Positions 33,287-45,353 are shown, counted from the stretch's first letter. The stretch: DNA of 64,000 nt from Phlyctochytrium arcticum (GCA_025602905.1 JAHLKI010000002.1:1426001-1490000), one strand, 5' to 3'. Program-made: numbers and translations. Notes: generated from the letters alone by a model not told the origin.

Positions 33287-33344
33287 ACTAGAGTTGCAAA
33301 ATGGGGTCTTGTTGCAAATAGGGTCCTTTGAAGCAAGCAAAACC

Positions 33345-33605
33345 TAATGAAACCCTTTGGCATTCCCTTTTTGTACAGTATGAGCAGCGTAATCCCTCTC
33401 CCTCCTTGATTGTATATACATTGCATAGGAATCAATACCGTAAATCGAGTCAAAACTTTCCATTTACAAAAGTCTTTTCATAGTTGGCTACATGTAATGA
33501 AAGCCATTAGCATTTCCCTTATGTATGAGCACCGAAATCCCTCACCCTCTTTTGCATATGTTACACGTATCAATACAGTAAATCATGCCAAGTCTTTTAG
33601 TTCTA
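33345..33605. repeat. Imperfect tandem duplication (about 145-bp period)
   Basis: The blocks at about 33349-33465 and 33498-33605 share GCATT..CCCTT..GTATGAGCA, CGTAAATCGAGTC/AGTAAATCATGCC and AAGTCTTTT. From 33606 to 33836 the plus strand is A-rich and purine-rich with no gene. Confidence 0.55.
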
Positions 33606-33836
33606 AACAAATAGAAAGCAAGAAAGAAACTTGTTTGGTAAAAATAATTTCGTAATTAATAAAAAAAATTAAAACAGGAAAAACAGAAAAGCGAAGGACA
33701 AAAACAAGTCAAGTAGCCAAAGACAAGAAAAAGTGTGAAATGGAAAAAAAATTAAAAAAGAGAAAGGTAAACCTGAATGTAGGAAAGAAGAGTGAGAAAA
33801 TTAATGGAACTGATGGATGGAATCTCAGCACTCACA

Positions 33837-34560
33837 CTAGAACTGCCAGACACCCGTGTTGGATACGGGCCGGCCTCCTCTCTCCAACCTCAGCCGCTTA
33901 ACGATCTCATCCGTCTTGGATTTCTCCCGGTCTTCATCACGTCGACAAGCTTGTATCTCTGTGATCAAGTCTCGAATCGGTTTGAATGTTGTTCCAGGTA
34001 CCGGTTTCAGGTTGGCGTCAGGCAAACCAGCCTGGTACTTCAAATCAAACCTGTTTAAGACTGTTAACGTTTTAGACTGACAATTTGGAAAGGTTTCCTG
34101 ACCTGTTGAGACCATTCAGGTACTCTACTTCCATCGCAAACAGCTTCCGACTACAATAACGGTCGGTGTCCCGACCTCTCTCATCCTCAGACCAATCTTT
34201 CAACGGGACAGGTTGGGCAGCCGATGCGCATTCCCATTGGCGGAGGCAATTGAACCAATAGTGAACGCGGGGGATGGGTTGTTGCGGGCGAGTACCTATA
34301 ATTAATCTCTGGTTGCGCGCTGGTGTACTTACCGGCCCCTGAGACTGTGGCTCCGGCTCAGTAGGGGGTGGAGATGGTGTTGAAGATGGCTGATCACTGG
34401 GCTGATCACTACCACCAGCACAACAAACGGAAGTAGATAAGGGTCTGGTGGCCAAAGCCTTCACTATGGCAGCTATCCCTCGATCCCATGTCAATATGAG
34501 CTCCTGTCCGGTCAACTTATTCGCCAGGCAGTTTTGCAACTGGATGATATCCACCCGCAT
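33837..34560 (-). CDS. Unrecognised protein, probably two exons
   Basis: ATG at 34560 (MRVDIIQLQNCLANKLTGQE), helical start with LTWDRGIAAIVKAL, a Ser/Pro/Gln-rich linker, then VHYWFNCLRQWECASA and SRKLFAMEVEYLNGLNR. The frame ends at 34072, but joining LNR to FDLKYQAGLPD by an intron of about 50 bp (near 34110-34055) gives a longer charged tail that ends at 33837. Divergent from the gene at 34785 with 220 bp between the starts. I do not recognise the family; it may belong to the same mobile element as its neighbour. Confidence 0.5.
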
Positions 34561-36058
34561 TGGTTACTACCGCATGTGGACCGAGATCCCTTGATCTGCA
34601 ATGTCCGATACCCACGTCTCCTAGGCCCAGCCCTCACAGGACACAGCGGCCACTCTCAGAATGTGGAGTGACGCGACCGGATAGGAGTGGAGCGCGCGGA
34701 CGCTGAGCTGCAGAATGCCCCCAGGCCAGCCAGAGCTACAGTACCCGCACCCGCAAGCCAACAACCAAAACCCGACTTGACCACATGGAGAACACCCTCA
34801 CCAGTTTCCTGTCAAGCTTAGCGAGTGGCTCGGAGCTCCAAAATGCCGCTGCCAATGCTTTGACACCCTCCTCTTCCTCCTCCACTACTACTACTACTCC
34901 CGCATCCAACTCCTCCTCTACCACCACCCCCACCCCCAATGCACCCTCGTCCGTCATTGCCACTGGCAGACAGCCACCCCGCTGTAGCCGCTGTGGTGGT
35001 CCCCGCAAAGGGCATACTATAAGAAAGGAACCGCGTGTCCCATCCCCACCCCGGCTCCTCCAACATCTATCCCATCATCCTCTCCCACATCCACCCCATC
35101 GACCTCTCCAACATCCAGCCCATCATCCTCTCTAACATCCACCCCAACATCCTCTCCTACCCATTCCTCCTCCACCCAGTCCATCTCTCCCCTCCCTCCG
35201 CGACTCAATATCCTTGAATACCTTTCTCCTATCCGCAGGCTACCCCTCTCTCCCATACGCATTCACTCCACATCCCCTGCACCCGGCCAAGACAATGATT
35301 GGTATGAGTATTCTAACGATTTGCAGCCCGTGATGATGGGCTCGAGGATTTCCTGGAATATCCATTTGGCCGGGATTGGCACGATGCCTTTCCGGGGTCA
35401 ATATTGGATGAATCACTACCAGTCATGTTCGAGGGCAAGGTTGGAGTCATGTGCCGCCGAGTTTTTGGTGATACTTACGGAACGGAGGATATATAAATGT
35501 TCAGACAAGAAGGCCGGGGCTTTGAAGTGTTCCGCCGAAGGCATTATTTGGGTGATGTTCAGGATGGCGGTTGGTTGCTTCGGAGGGGTTCCGAGTATTA
35601 TTTCAATTGGTACCAGGATATGCCAGGTATGGGGCTAAGCCCAATACAGAGACGAATGTAAACCAAACACAGATATCCTCTTTCTCAGAAGATATATGTT
35701 TGGATGGAAGTCTGCCAAAAAATGGCAAAGCTACCATATACAGAATTCCCATTGGCACATGTGTCATATTTCATCCTTAAAAATTGGGGGGTGGCATTGA
35801 TTTTTTTTGGGTAAGAAGAACTCTTGCCCTCCCGCAGTTCATACTGAGTTTGATCTCAGCTCAACGCCCCAGGGCTGACCTGGGAAATCCCGAAGCAAAC
35901 CCAATTGAATCCTATGGGTTTTGGTTTCTCTGCAGCCACAATCTCAAAGATGTAAGTAAGCTGCACAACAATTCTGCTCAAAGTTTGAAAAACTCCTACA
36001 GACGGGCATTCCCGTGCCAAGAAAGAGAAACCAAGGTGAAACCCGTCTTCAAAAATTA

Positions 36059-36195
36059 CCTCAGATCGCACTGGAATAGCCCTCAGATCGCACTGGGAGA
36101 AGCCCTCAGATCGCACTGGAATACGCCCTCACACTTGCACTGGAATAAGCCCTCACATCGTACTGGAATAAGCCCTCACTTGGCACTGATCCGAC
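36059..36195. repeat. Minisatellite in the Helitron 3' region
   Basis: About five units of 25-27 bp with the core CCTCAGATCGCACTGGAAT, slightly diverged. The rest of 35665-36206 is non-coding. Confidence 0.8.
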
Positions 36196-38421
36196 ACATT
36201 CGGCCACTACTGAAGCACCTCATTGTAGACGATATTGCGCATGCGACCCTCCGGACCTTCTAGATTCAAAATCTTCAGAAAGCAGGATGCAGTTGTTCGT
36301 GAAACCCCCACATAGAATTGGCCGTGTGAGAAGACAGAAACCGGCAAGTACAATCCAACATGGGTCATGGTCTGACCTTGACTTTTGTTGATTGTCATTG
36401 CATATGCAACCTTGACCGGAAACTGTCAACGCTTGAGGATGAATGGGAAGTTACCCTCGTTTGTGGTCATTGTAATCCGAGGAAGGAATACCGAAGTCCC
36501 AATGTTCGCCCCCGTCAGGATAGTAGCCTCAATGACCCTCTGACCGAACCGCTTGACAATAGGACGGGTTCCATTGTACTATCCAATAGAAGGATTCAAA
36601 TTTCGCAGAAGAATGATGGGAACACCTTCCTTCAACAGCAATTTGTGGTTTGGCAAGCCACTACTCTTGCAGTGTTCAAGTACTCGACAGGAAAACGTGC
36701 TGATGGTAGAGCAGCCCCTTCTTGCTCTGCAACACCGGTGTCAACAGAATCGGCACTCAGATACTCATGTAACTCTCCTGGAAGAGACCCAAGCAACATG
36801 TCGTTGACCTGATCGACATCATCATATTTAGAGGTAAGAATGGTTCGTTCTTTCAGATAGTGTGCGTCACCGACATGGTCTTGGTAACTTGGGTAAACAT
36901 GATCGATGAGCCCCTTGAGATCCCGTTTATCTGCGGGCAAGCAAAGTTCGTCCGGGGTCTCCACCCATTCGCGCTCACCCCCCTCCTTTGCTGCAGTCTT
37001 TGGAAGTGTGTTGTTGCCAAGATCCAGAACCCAATTTGCAAAATTGACAGCCTCAACGGTATTTTCCCTCAACACCCTCATGTTGATGTGCAACTGCAGA
37101 ATTGTCGCATATCGCCAGAGTTCAGATCTTGGGAGGGAGGCGGCTACAATATCTTCTCGTCTTCCCTTGGTGATCACCGGCAGAATTTGTCGAAAGTCAC
37201 CACCCAATGCGACTGTCTTTCCCCCAAATGGCCTGCTGCAGTCCATGATGTCCTGTAGCATACGATCAACGCACTCAAATGCATGCCGATGTTGCATCGG
37301 TGCTTCATCCCAAATGATGAGGTCTGCTCTCCTCATCAGCTCAGCTTCGGGACTCTGTTTCTTGATTCTTGAGGTCGACCCATCAGTGCGCTTGATTGGT
37401 ATCCCGAACCTTGAGTGCGCGGTTTGACCGCCGGGTAGCAGTAGAGCAGCAATCCCAGATGATGCAACTGCGAGTACAATCTTGCCTTGCCCACGTAGAC
37501 GCGCCAGAAGTGTTGTCCAAACGAATGTTTTTCCGGTACCTCCGGGGCCATCCAGAAAGAACAGCTTGCCCTCTTGTGAATGTACTGAGGTGAGGATAGT
37601 GTTATATGCCCGCAGTTGGTCAGCGTTGAGCCTGGCCATATTGGTGTCTGCCTCTTCTGTAAGGGCAGTTTGATCATAGTTGAGCTGCTCTCGGATGTAG
37701 CGGTTTCCAACTGCAACAGTGGGGACAAATGTTGTTGCAGGCAAAGCGAAAGAGGCAAGGTTTTTGCCACGCACAATCAAAAGTTGTTCAATCTCGTACA
37801 ATGCACGATTCCAAAGACCTTCTTCAGAGAGAACCAAACTTGGATTGCTTGTTTCCTGGCGGGTGACATGTTCCAGATCATCGCTTAACACTTGCCAATG
37901 TGAGTTCCAGAGACCCTTGGGGTTGGTAACGTTACAGAAGAGCAGTTAATAGCAGAACTGGTCACGTAGTTTTTTCCCTGTCTGCCAAACCCCGGCCTCA
38001 TCCAGAACATTGTGCCACTCATTGTCGTCCTCCAGTAAACCTTGCGCGACGCAGGCCTGCTTGAAAGTGGCATGCTGCTCTCCCTGCACCATGCGGAGAT
38101 CCTCAAAAGAAGTGGCCCCCTTGACCGTATGCAATAACATCCGCAAGTAGTACCGTTCTCCGGTGGAAGGAGGTGCATAGTAAAGTCGCCCAATAGCAAA
38201 TCCCCGCTGCCAAAGTTTCCACCTCCGTTGCTTGGGTTTCCAGACGAACTTGGTGGGAAATTGACTGTAAGTGACTGTCGTTGCCACTGCTGCAGTCTCC
38301 ACTTCTTGGTTGGCCAATCCTTTACAGGCCTGTCCAAAATTGTTCGAATGTCCTCGCCAGCAGGAAAGATTTCTGGTTGGTCACCGGGAACGTATACTGG
38401 CAACCTTTCGACGGAAGGCTC

Positions 38422-41400
38422 CTCAGCGCAACCCGAGATTTTCCCACCAAAAATTTACGTAAGCAATGTCTGACGGTCCAAACGATTTCCGCGACAACTG
38501 ATGGGTGCTATACTGATGTAAATTCTAATGTAAAAGAGTGCTAAGAAGTGAATGAAATGATCGATTATATGATAAAATATAAGTGGGAGGATGTTCACCG
38601 CGCCAAACTGTGTAATAGGTGCAAACTACGCCCTAAAAACCGACAGCATGAGATTGTCATGGGGTATGGAAATGGACCCCAAACGTCAAACGCAGAACGC
38701 ATCGATGTGAGGCTGAGATATCTCAATCTAGACAATGTTTGTAAGAAAGTGAGTAATTGTTCATGGTGTAGCGGCGCAACCAGCGCCTGAGGGGCAGGCG
38801 AGTACCCTGTCTTTACGCACCTTCAACATCACGCGCTGGAACCTTGTCAATGTTCTTCCAAAAGTTGGTCAGCGATTGCTTGGCAATCCACTGAAACATG
38901 CTGGGGCACTTGCAATCATCTGTTACGCATCCGCAGCCTGCACGATCTCCTGTCAACGAATTCGTGTTTAAGAAATCCCGCGTCTTCTGGGCTTTGGCTG
39001 ATGGCTTCGCTGGCCCATTGGTGATGTTGCCAAGAGGGGATTTAGACGATGGCTTCGGCACAGATTGATAATCGACAATATTGACGTGCTTTCCAAGATT
39101 AACATACGTCTGACGCTTCAGAGGGATTGCGAACAAGCTTTCTCGAAGGGTAACTATGATCTTGTCGGGATTTTCCTTGTTTGCATTTCTTGCTGGACTG
39201 GACCCTGGTGTTGGTAACGATGAAGAGGAGGGAGGGGATTGAACTGGAGGACTTGATGGGGATGGAAGAGGAGAATTTGGGCTGGGTGGAGGGGGAGGCC
39301 TTACCACAAGGTTGTAGTGGGGCACATTGGACCAATACGACAACTTTCCAGTTTGTCCTTTTACGTCAAACGAGAAGGATAGAAGGGTAGAAAAAAGATC
39401 TTTCAGATGAGAAACCATTCTGGGAACAACATCGTCCATCGCCTTCTCCAAGGGAAGCGGTGCACTGGACTTCTCATCATCATCTTCTTCATCATTGTCA
39501 TGATCATCCGTCGGGATCGGAAGTCCGCGAAGCTGGAATTCGCGTTCAGTCATCTCTGCCAGCTGCTGGAGGGCAGATTCCCCCCTCATGGCTGTGATAA
39601 GGAACGCTTTCCGGGTCACTTGATCGTTGGTATCATAAAAGCGGATAGCAGCGCGAAGGATGGAATGAAAGACCTCTAGGTCTTCGCTGGAGAACGTGGA
39701 GAATAGGACAGAGACGAGGACATGCTGTGGGAGGTGGGCCGGCAATTTCTCCAAGAGGGCGAGCTGGAATAGGATAATGTTCACGTAATTCTTCTTCTCC
39801 AGACGGGTGAACAATGGGAAGAGGCGCTGCAGACACATCTTGATCTTACCAAGATCACCGCTGGCTAACAAGTATGGGCAGTCCACGGAAAGAGGAATAG
39901 CCTCCTCAAAAACCCACAAGATGGCATCGATCATAGCCTTGCGGACGGGTGTAGCGTCAGGATGATTGGCCGCCAACTTGTAGGTTTTTAGAAGTTCCTC
40001 TCGACATTCTTGCCATGCGGTCATGGCAAGGGCCAGCATAGCTGTTCTGCGTTTAGGTCGCATCTTGATTGGCGTGGTGTTCTCAATCTCGGGGTACCCA
40101 GCAATGCAGAGGGGATGAATCAGCGTCCAAGCATGTATGAGGATGGCCTCTTGAGAGTTGAGTGATACATGCATCAAGTCGGGTACTGCCAGTACATGTG
40201 GTTGTAAAGCCTGGTACTTTGGGGATCTGAGCAGCTTGTTGACGTACATCCATACGTAAAAATCCCCGGCCAGCACAAAGGACTGTTTGTGTGCAAGATC
40301 CTCGCCAGGATAGCCTACTTTGGACAGAAAAGCCTCTATGTTGTCCATGACGGGCTTAAGGTCATCAGCTGACTTCATGGGATTATTATCGCTCCCGATA
40401 ATATGGAAGTCTTCCTGAGATGCCGCCTTCGTTGCCATGCTATAAGCATACATTTTCTTGGAGAGAACTTCGCCATTGCGCAACTTGGCATAGCTTTTGC
40501 TTCCGGGGCCTTCGATGACCTGGGGGATCCACGACACGTCCTGCAGGAGAGAGGCATTCAAACTTCCAATACCAGGGGGAAGTGGTTTGAGGTCTCGATG
40601 AAGCTTCACTGCATAGTTGGCAGTTGTTCTTGCGCTCGTAAACTTGCCTGGCGCATTAGCTGTGCTTGGTATGGCGCGAATCTGACGCCAGTGAAAATCG
40701 TCAATCGTGACTACAAGAAGGGGGTTTGTTTGGAGAATGTCCTTCACCACGGCTTCTTGCGACTCCAGGATTAGATCGTTTGAACGGGCAACCGACTTTG
40801 ACGGATTGTAGCAGATCCCTACTCTCGAAAAGTATCGCTGCAGGGTATATGACTGACCGATCATCTGCCGTCCAACGATTCGTTTGATATAGTCGCACCT
40901 CCTATCCATGGTATGGGCTTCATAGCAGATGGAAAACATAATTTTTCTCTTCATGCGGTCCCTGTAGACCACGGATTGAAGTGGTGTGTCCTTGAAGCCA
41001 ATCGAGGTGGCCTTGAGCTCGTACAGACGTGGGTATGCCGCAATGAATCCATCGACATTGACAAAGGGATTCCCGTCGAAAGGACGTTTGATAAAGTCCA
41101 ACATGGCTTTATTCAAGTCATTGACCGTTGCGGGATCCTCTTCATCCGGTTTCGAAGGAGTGATAATGGTGATGGCATCCAAGTTCTCCGGCTCATCATG
41201 ATCAACCATTATGACTACGGCTTCATCCTCATCTGCATTTGCTTCCGGCGATTCATCTGGGACACTTTCCACAGGTCGGAAGAATCCGTATTTATACCAT
41301 CGAGATCGACACCCTTCGCGAGCATACGGGGCAGCGGCCCTACGCGCAAGCTGAGGCTTCACACCATTCATCGCCAGCTTACCAAGCTCGTCATATCCAA

Positions 41401-41894
41401 ACTTGTAAAATCGTGAGGAGTTCTTGGTCCCACAACCAAAACAGCCGGGTATAAAGTACCACTTGCCGTTCTTTCTTCCAGGCACTTCATAGAACCAAAC
41501 GCGTGAGCCTACAGCCTGAGGATTTCCGAGGTTCAAGAAAAAAGGCAAATGACGAAGGAATTACGATCAGTAGACTGTAGCGGCGCTTGATGTTCAAGTT
41601 GATCAAGATGCCCATCTCACCTTCCTCTTCGGCGGCATGCTGTCACTTGCGCGTCGGAATACTAAAGATCCTGTCAGAAAAGGTTCGGATAAAGTCACAG
41701 AGTCTCCTTCCCATACCGGTTGAGGTGAGTTTCGAGACTTTACTGTAGGTGTGTAGTGCAAAAGATCGCGTGGAAATGGACAGATGGTGAACGAATGTTT
41801 TGCAAAAATGTACAGTAAAACGGCCAGGTCGGATCAGCTTACTTAATGTTACAATGACTGCGCCTCCCTATTGTAAAACTCGGGTTGCGCTGAG
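38422..41894 (-). mobile_element. T3: intact family T transposon (3473 bp, 8-bp TSD)
   Basis: The 13-bp TIR CTCAGCGCAACCC stands at 38422-38434 and inverted at 41882-41894. The 8-bp duplication GAAGGCTC flanks it (38414-38421, 41895-41902). The host Helitron frame reads MQDREPS-VERLPVYVPG when T3 and one duplication are removed. The subterminal 110 bp at the 5' end match T1 and T2, and the 3' end GAGATTTTCCCACC resembles T1. Its single gene is open. Confidence 0.95.
38813..41638 (-). CDS. T3 putative transposase, family T (906 aa, open)
   Basis: Exon 1 ATGCCGCCGAAGAGGAAG (41638-41621), intron 41620-41516 (105 bp, GT-AG), exon 2 41515-38813 with no break. Order: MPPKRK; CFGCGTKNSSRFYKF at about 25-40; a second Cys/aromatic motif CRSRWYKYGF near 75; DRMKRKIMFSICYEA; TIDDFHWRQIR near 250; KFTSARTTANYAVKLHRDL; MYAYSMATKA; IIGSDNNPMKS; LAGDFYVWMY; VPDLMHVSLNSQEAILIHAW; MRPKRRTAMLALAMTAWQE; a Pro/Ser-rich linker; and a C-terminal GCGCVTDDCKCPSMFQWI. 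The Asp of IDD, the Asp of GDF and the Glu 38 residues further on are my candidate DDE triad. The only gene of a TIR element with 8-bp TSD, hence probably its transposase; activity not shown. An alternative 3' exon is possible because GAAG-GTGCGT resembles a donor. Confidence 0.85.
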
Positions 41895-44721
41895 GAAGGC
41901 TCTCTGTCCTGCATGGGAAAGCTGTATAGTCGCCAGCAAGCCTCAGATGCCGATACATAGCAACAATCAATATACTGTTTGATTTCATCAGTAGGCTCTT
42001 CAGTTGTAGGTTAAGCGGGATCTGAATCTCCCGCTCTTGAAATGACAGCAGTTGCCTTGTCATGCCCCTTATAGACATACTTGAAAAGATACTTGATGGC
42101 ACCAATATGGCTGACAACCTCGACATTGATGTGAGCATCGAAGCGGGTACTCAGGTAGAGGTTATGGGCAACTACCCATCTATTGTCGAGCGGCACCTTT
42201 TTGACCAAGCCGCTCTTGCCATTGTCCCTACGCTGATACTTTGGATAGCCCTGGTCCTCCACAGAAGTTGATGTACGGAAGGGTTGCGGAAAACTTTTGC
42301 TGCACTTGCCATCCTCCATACAGGGTGCATTTGGGAAACTGTTCCCACACGGCCCATGCATCATGTGCTTGGTGACAGTGGCAAACGCAAGCGGATTTTT
42401 CAGCCTATCAGGAATTCCGGCACTGATCAGCCGGTCAATGTGTTCAACCCGGCGTAGCTTGGCATCCTCCGCTGACCAAATGAGCATATGAGCGTGGGGT
42501 AGCCCACGTTTTTGGAACCCAATCACCCCGAGGTGAGCGACGGATTTCCCAAAGATATGGACCTTGTAAAGCTCGCTCTGCAGCTCCTTTTTGCGCAGGT
42601 TGAAAACGCGTAAAACCAAATCAGGACGATCTGCTGGTGTTTGGCCTGGTAATAGTGCCTGCATGATCTCCGGCCAATTGGGGTTACATGTGAAGGTAAC
42701 AAAGAGATCCGGTTTGCCGAAATTCGCACAAATAGCCATTGCATCCTGATAGTTCTGCATCATATGGCGAGGACCTCCTGTAAATGATGAGGGAAGAACC
42801 ACTCTCCGGCCAATACTGTTGCTGTCGTAGTCCCCACCCATGACGGCGTCCTGCAGACCTTTGTAGACATCCGCTCGCAGCTTGTCTTGGTTTCGCTTCA
42901 GATAGTTGACCCGGTTTTGTTCCAGAGATGCATAGCTATCCACAATGAATTGCTGAAGTAGCCGGCCTCCGCGCATAAGTGCGACACCGTCAGATAGTCG
43001 TACTTGCAAGCGATATGCCGAAAACTCTTGCATGGAAACATATTGACGCTTGGTGGACTCTTCGGCTGGTGCGTCCTCGTTGACTTCGTTGTCTTCACCG
43101 CCAGATTCGGTTGGAGCAGGTGCAGAAGTGGCACGATCGCGGGTCTTGATCTTTGGATGCCATCCATCCTCACCCCGCGGAAACAGCAGGGGATATCCGA
43201 GTGGATAATAGCCGACAAAGGTTTCGTAGATTCGCTTGAGACCTCCACCATCTCGGTGTTGAAGGATAATGTCACGGTGATGAGCATCTTGAGAGCCATC
43301 ACCGACCATCATTGCGGCATCCTCGTCTGCAGTTGGCAGATTGTAACGGCGTCCGTCCTTCGCGCGGTCAGCTAAGAGCCGCATTCGGAGATTGATTGGT
43401 GGATCATCAGAATCTTGGAGTCTCTCATGCGCCATTCCGAATGCGCGTGCGTACGGGTTCTCCTGCATGAGCATGTCTTGTAACTCATGACAAAGCTGCG
43501 TCTGGGACCCAGAGATCACATCCGGGCGGTTGGCTGCACCAATCTGTGTATCGCAGACGTAGAACTAAGCAAACGTTGGTGTTCCTCCTGCCTCAGGGAG
43601 CAAAGAACCAATGCGATGCCTGACTTCGCCTTGGGTATGGTAGACTGGCGGCCCACCACCACGATTGGTTACTCTTCTGTCCACTTTTGCACCCATTGAA
43701 GTAAAGCTCAGTGCAGTGTTGTACTGCCGCACTTCCTCCCGAAACTTTTTTGCTCGTGGCTCTTGCTGGTCATCTGGGTTAAAAAGTGGGGCAAGCAAAG
43801 GGGGGGTAGTGGGAAGGTTGGGCAGATGGACTTTGCCCTTTGCACAGCAGATGCCGTACAGATTAAGACCATTGGCGCGTCCAGTAGATTCCTTGTCACA
43901 TACATGCGCATCACAAATTGGGCACACCTTGTCTTGATGGCCAACATTGAGTCTGGTTGGGGAGCCAATATCGGTATCTTGAAAGGGACGTAGTCCCAAA
44001 GGAAGCAACGGAGCAGGTCGGGCTCGTTGCCGTAGTGGAGGGATGATGCGGCGTGGTTGGCCAAGGGGGCGGCGGGGTTGAGCGATGGCGCGCTGGCCAG
44101 GTGCGGGGCCGGTTTCTGCCATGGAACCGGCAGATCCACCCTGGGCAGCGCCATGTTGGGCAATGAGCTCGCTGGCACGGCGGTCGGTAGCAGAACCTTG
44201 CTGTTGCTGCTGGACCTGAGCATCAATAGCAGCAGCGGCATTTCCGTGTTGTGCTATAAGCGCACGCGCACGTTCTTCAATGGCTCTCATTACCGAAGAC
44301 ATAGTGAAGATCGCGCGAGTGATCTGAGATGCAGAACTGTCAGCAATGGCAAACCGCGGTAGTAACCTGGACACTTACGTACTGTAGCAAAGTAGTAGTG
44401 TTGGTGTGGGTCACAGTACAGTAGTTGTAGTAGTGTCCACAGGAAGATATATTTATATGGTGTCTTGGTGAGAATGAAAAGAGAGAACTCAAAAGATGAA
44501 GGCAAGGGGCCACTCGGCCTACGGCCTCGCCAGGTGTCCGAACGGGTCGCATGGGACACGTCGTCTTTTTCGGACATTGCTATTATACTATATAGATCAC
44601 AGCGCTCTTAGCCAACGGGAGCCAGTAGCTATTCCTGCGGGGTCCCACTCACACGCCACCTTTATCTGGGCCCAAGTAGCTCATAGTACGCCGTTTTCTC
44701 GACTTCCCCGGTTCCTAGTGT

Positions 44722-44767
44722 TATACACTATTTGTGGCCTGTTGACCTCGATACCCAATAGTGTATA
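44722..44767. repeat. 11-bp inverted repeat TATACACTATT / AATAGTGTATA
   Basis: Arms at 44722-44732 and 44757-44767, loop 24 nt, at the 3' end of the gene split by the Helitron. It could be a hairpin or a terminal signal. Beyond it, 44769-44975 hold no gene. Confidence 0.6.
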
Positions 44768-44975
44768 GAACTAGAACTTACATCTATTGATTTCAATGAC
44801 AAGGAAAAGTGCTATTACAGTAGTCGTTATGTATACGTTGCGCAGCCAGTGCAAGTGCAGCTTCAAGGCTGTGATCTACAGTACCAAGGTCACCAGGGTG
44901 CTTTTCCAAATCCCAAGTAGTTCAGAATCAGAACATAGATGAATACTATTATGAGAGACAAATGGACGCAAAAGT

Positions 44976-45353
44976 CTATTGATTATGTACATAATGGTTG
45001 AGGCCAAACGGCGTTGAGTTTTCGGGGTCAAGCAAAGGCCATGCGGGCCCCAATGCTACCACCATTTTCAACCAGGGCACCCGGCTAGCAGTAGCCCATG
45101 TGCACATCCGATAATGGCTCCCCAACCTGCCATTTGAGCAGTTCTGCCAACTGATGTGAAAGGCAGTCTGCACATCATTCAGGGCTAGGACCTCCTCGCA
45201 CCAGGAGTTGTTGGCGTACTGGCGGCGGTAGAAGACGTATGTCTTTGTGCCGTCCGTGACCTAGTATTCTTCTTCCATTGGCGTCCAGTTGAACATGTCA
45301 GGGTACTCGAGCAAGTCGTTTGGCTCCTCATTCTTGCCGCTTCCGTAATCCAT
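44976..45353 (-). pseudogene. Unrecognised 125-codon gene with one amber stop
   Basis: ATG at 45353 starts MDYGSGKNEEPNDLLEYPDM; a TAG at 45261-45263 follows FNWTPMEEEY where CAG would give Gln; then YVFYRRQYANNSWCEEVLAL, HISWQNCSNGRLGSHYRMCT and an end at 44976. The long frame after the stop shows a formerly real gene. Family unknown. Confidence 0.5.

Larger units (their letters stand above)
36207..44302 (-). pseudogene. Helitron Rep-helicase, interrupted by T3 and several stops
   Basis: From ATG 44302 (MSSVMRAIEERARALIAQHG), an N-terminal region with CPICDAHVCDKE, then a TAG at 43565-43567 in place of Gln. The Rep part (43519-42014) has FVTFTCNPNWPEI, the GLPHAHMLIW two-His motif and YLFKYVYKGHDKA with the rolling-circle Tyr region. 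A TAA follows at 42011-42013; then DEIKQYIDCCYVSASEACW to the T3 site. After T3 it resumes VERLPVYVPGDQPE, frameshifts near 38317, and has a TAA at about 37946. The Pif1-like helicase follows with GPGGTGKTFVWTTLLA (Walker A), IIWDEAPM, GGDFRQILPVI and, after another frameshift near 36632, NKSQGQTMTHVGLY and QFYVGVSRT. The protein would nick, unwind and peel-and-paste a single strand; this copy is dead. Confidence 0.9.
35613..44596 (-). mobile_element. Autonomous-type Helitron (8984 bp, includes T3)
   Basis: On the minus strand it starts TCTATATAGTATAATAGC (44596) after an A and ends TATCCTGG (35613, CTRR type) before a T, with a GGGCTTAGCCC hairpin near the end. It encodes Rep and Pif1-like helicase domains. 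It is inserted between A and T inside the gene at 34785. T3 with its 8-bp TSD sits in the Rep-helicase linker; without it the Helitron is about 5.5 kb. Confidence 0.9.
34785..44768 (+). pseudogene. Unrecognised Zn-knuckle, Ser/Thr/Pro-rich gene split by the Helitron
   Basis: ATG at 34785 (MENTLTSFLSSLASG), a Ser/Thr run, then CSRCGGPRKGH, a possible zinc knuckle. A frame of PTSTPS/SPTSSPSS repeats leads to LNILEYLSPIRRLPL. After a likely short intron near 35305-35330 comes DDGLEDFLEYPFGRDWHDAF, then a TAA at 35494-35496 and QEGRGFEVFRRRHYLGDVQD. At 35612 the Helitron starts. Taking it out joins GSEYYFNWY directly to HSALSQREPVAIPAGS in one open frame that ends at 44768. The frame continuity across the Helitron borders shows a real gene. 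Role unknown. Confidence 0.55.

Noticed and set aside
34296..34332. A 37-bp GTAAGT..TATAG intron in the gene at 33837-34560
   Set aside because: The frame is open straight through it and its removal would shift the frame.
36059..36195. CRISPR-like array
   Set aside because: Units are tandem and diverged without unique spacers, in eukaryotic DNA inside a Helitron.
5036..41894. The three T copies as one recent segmental duplication
   Set aside because: Their proteins differ at many positions and each complete copy has its own TSD in a different host element.
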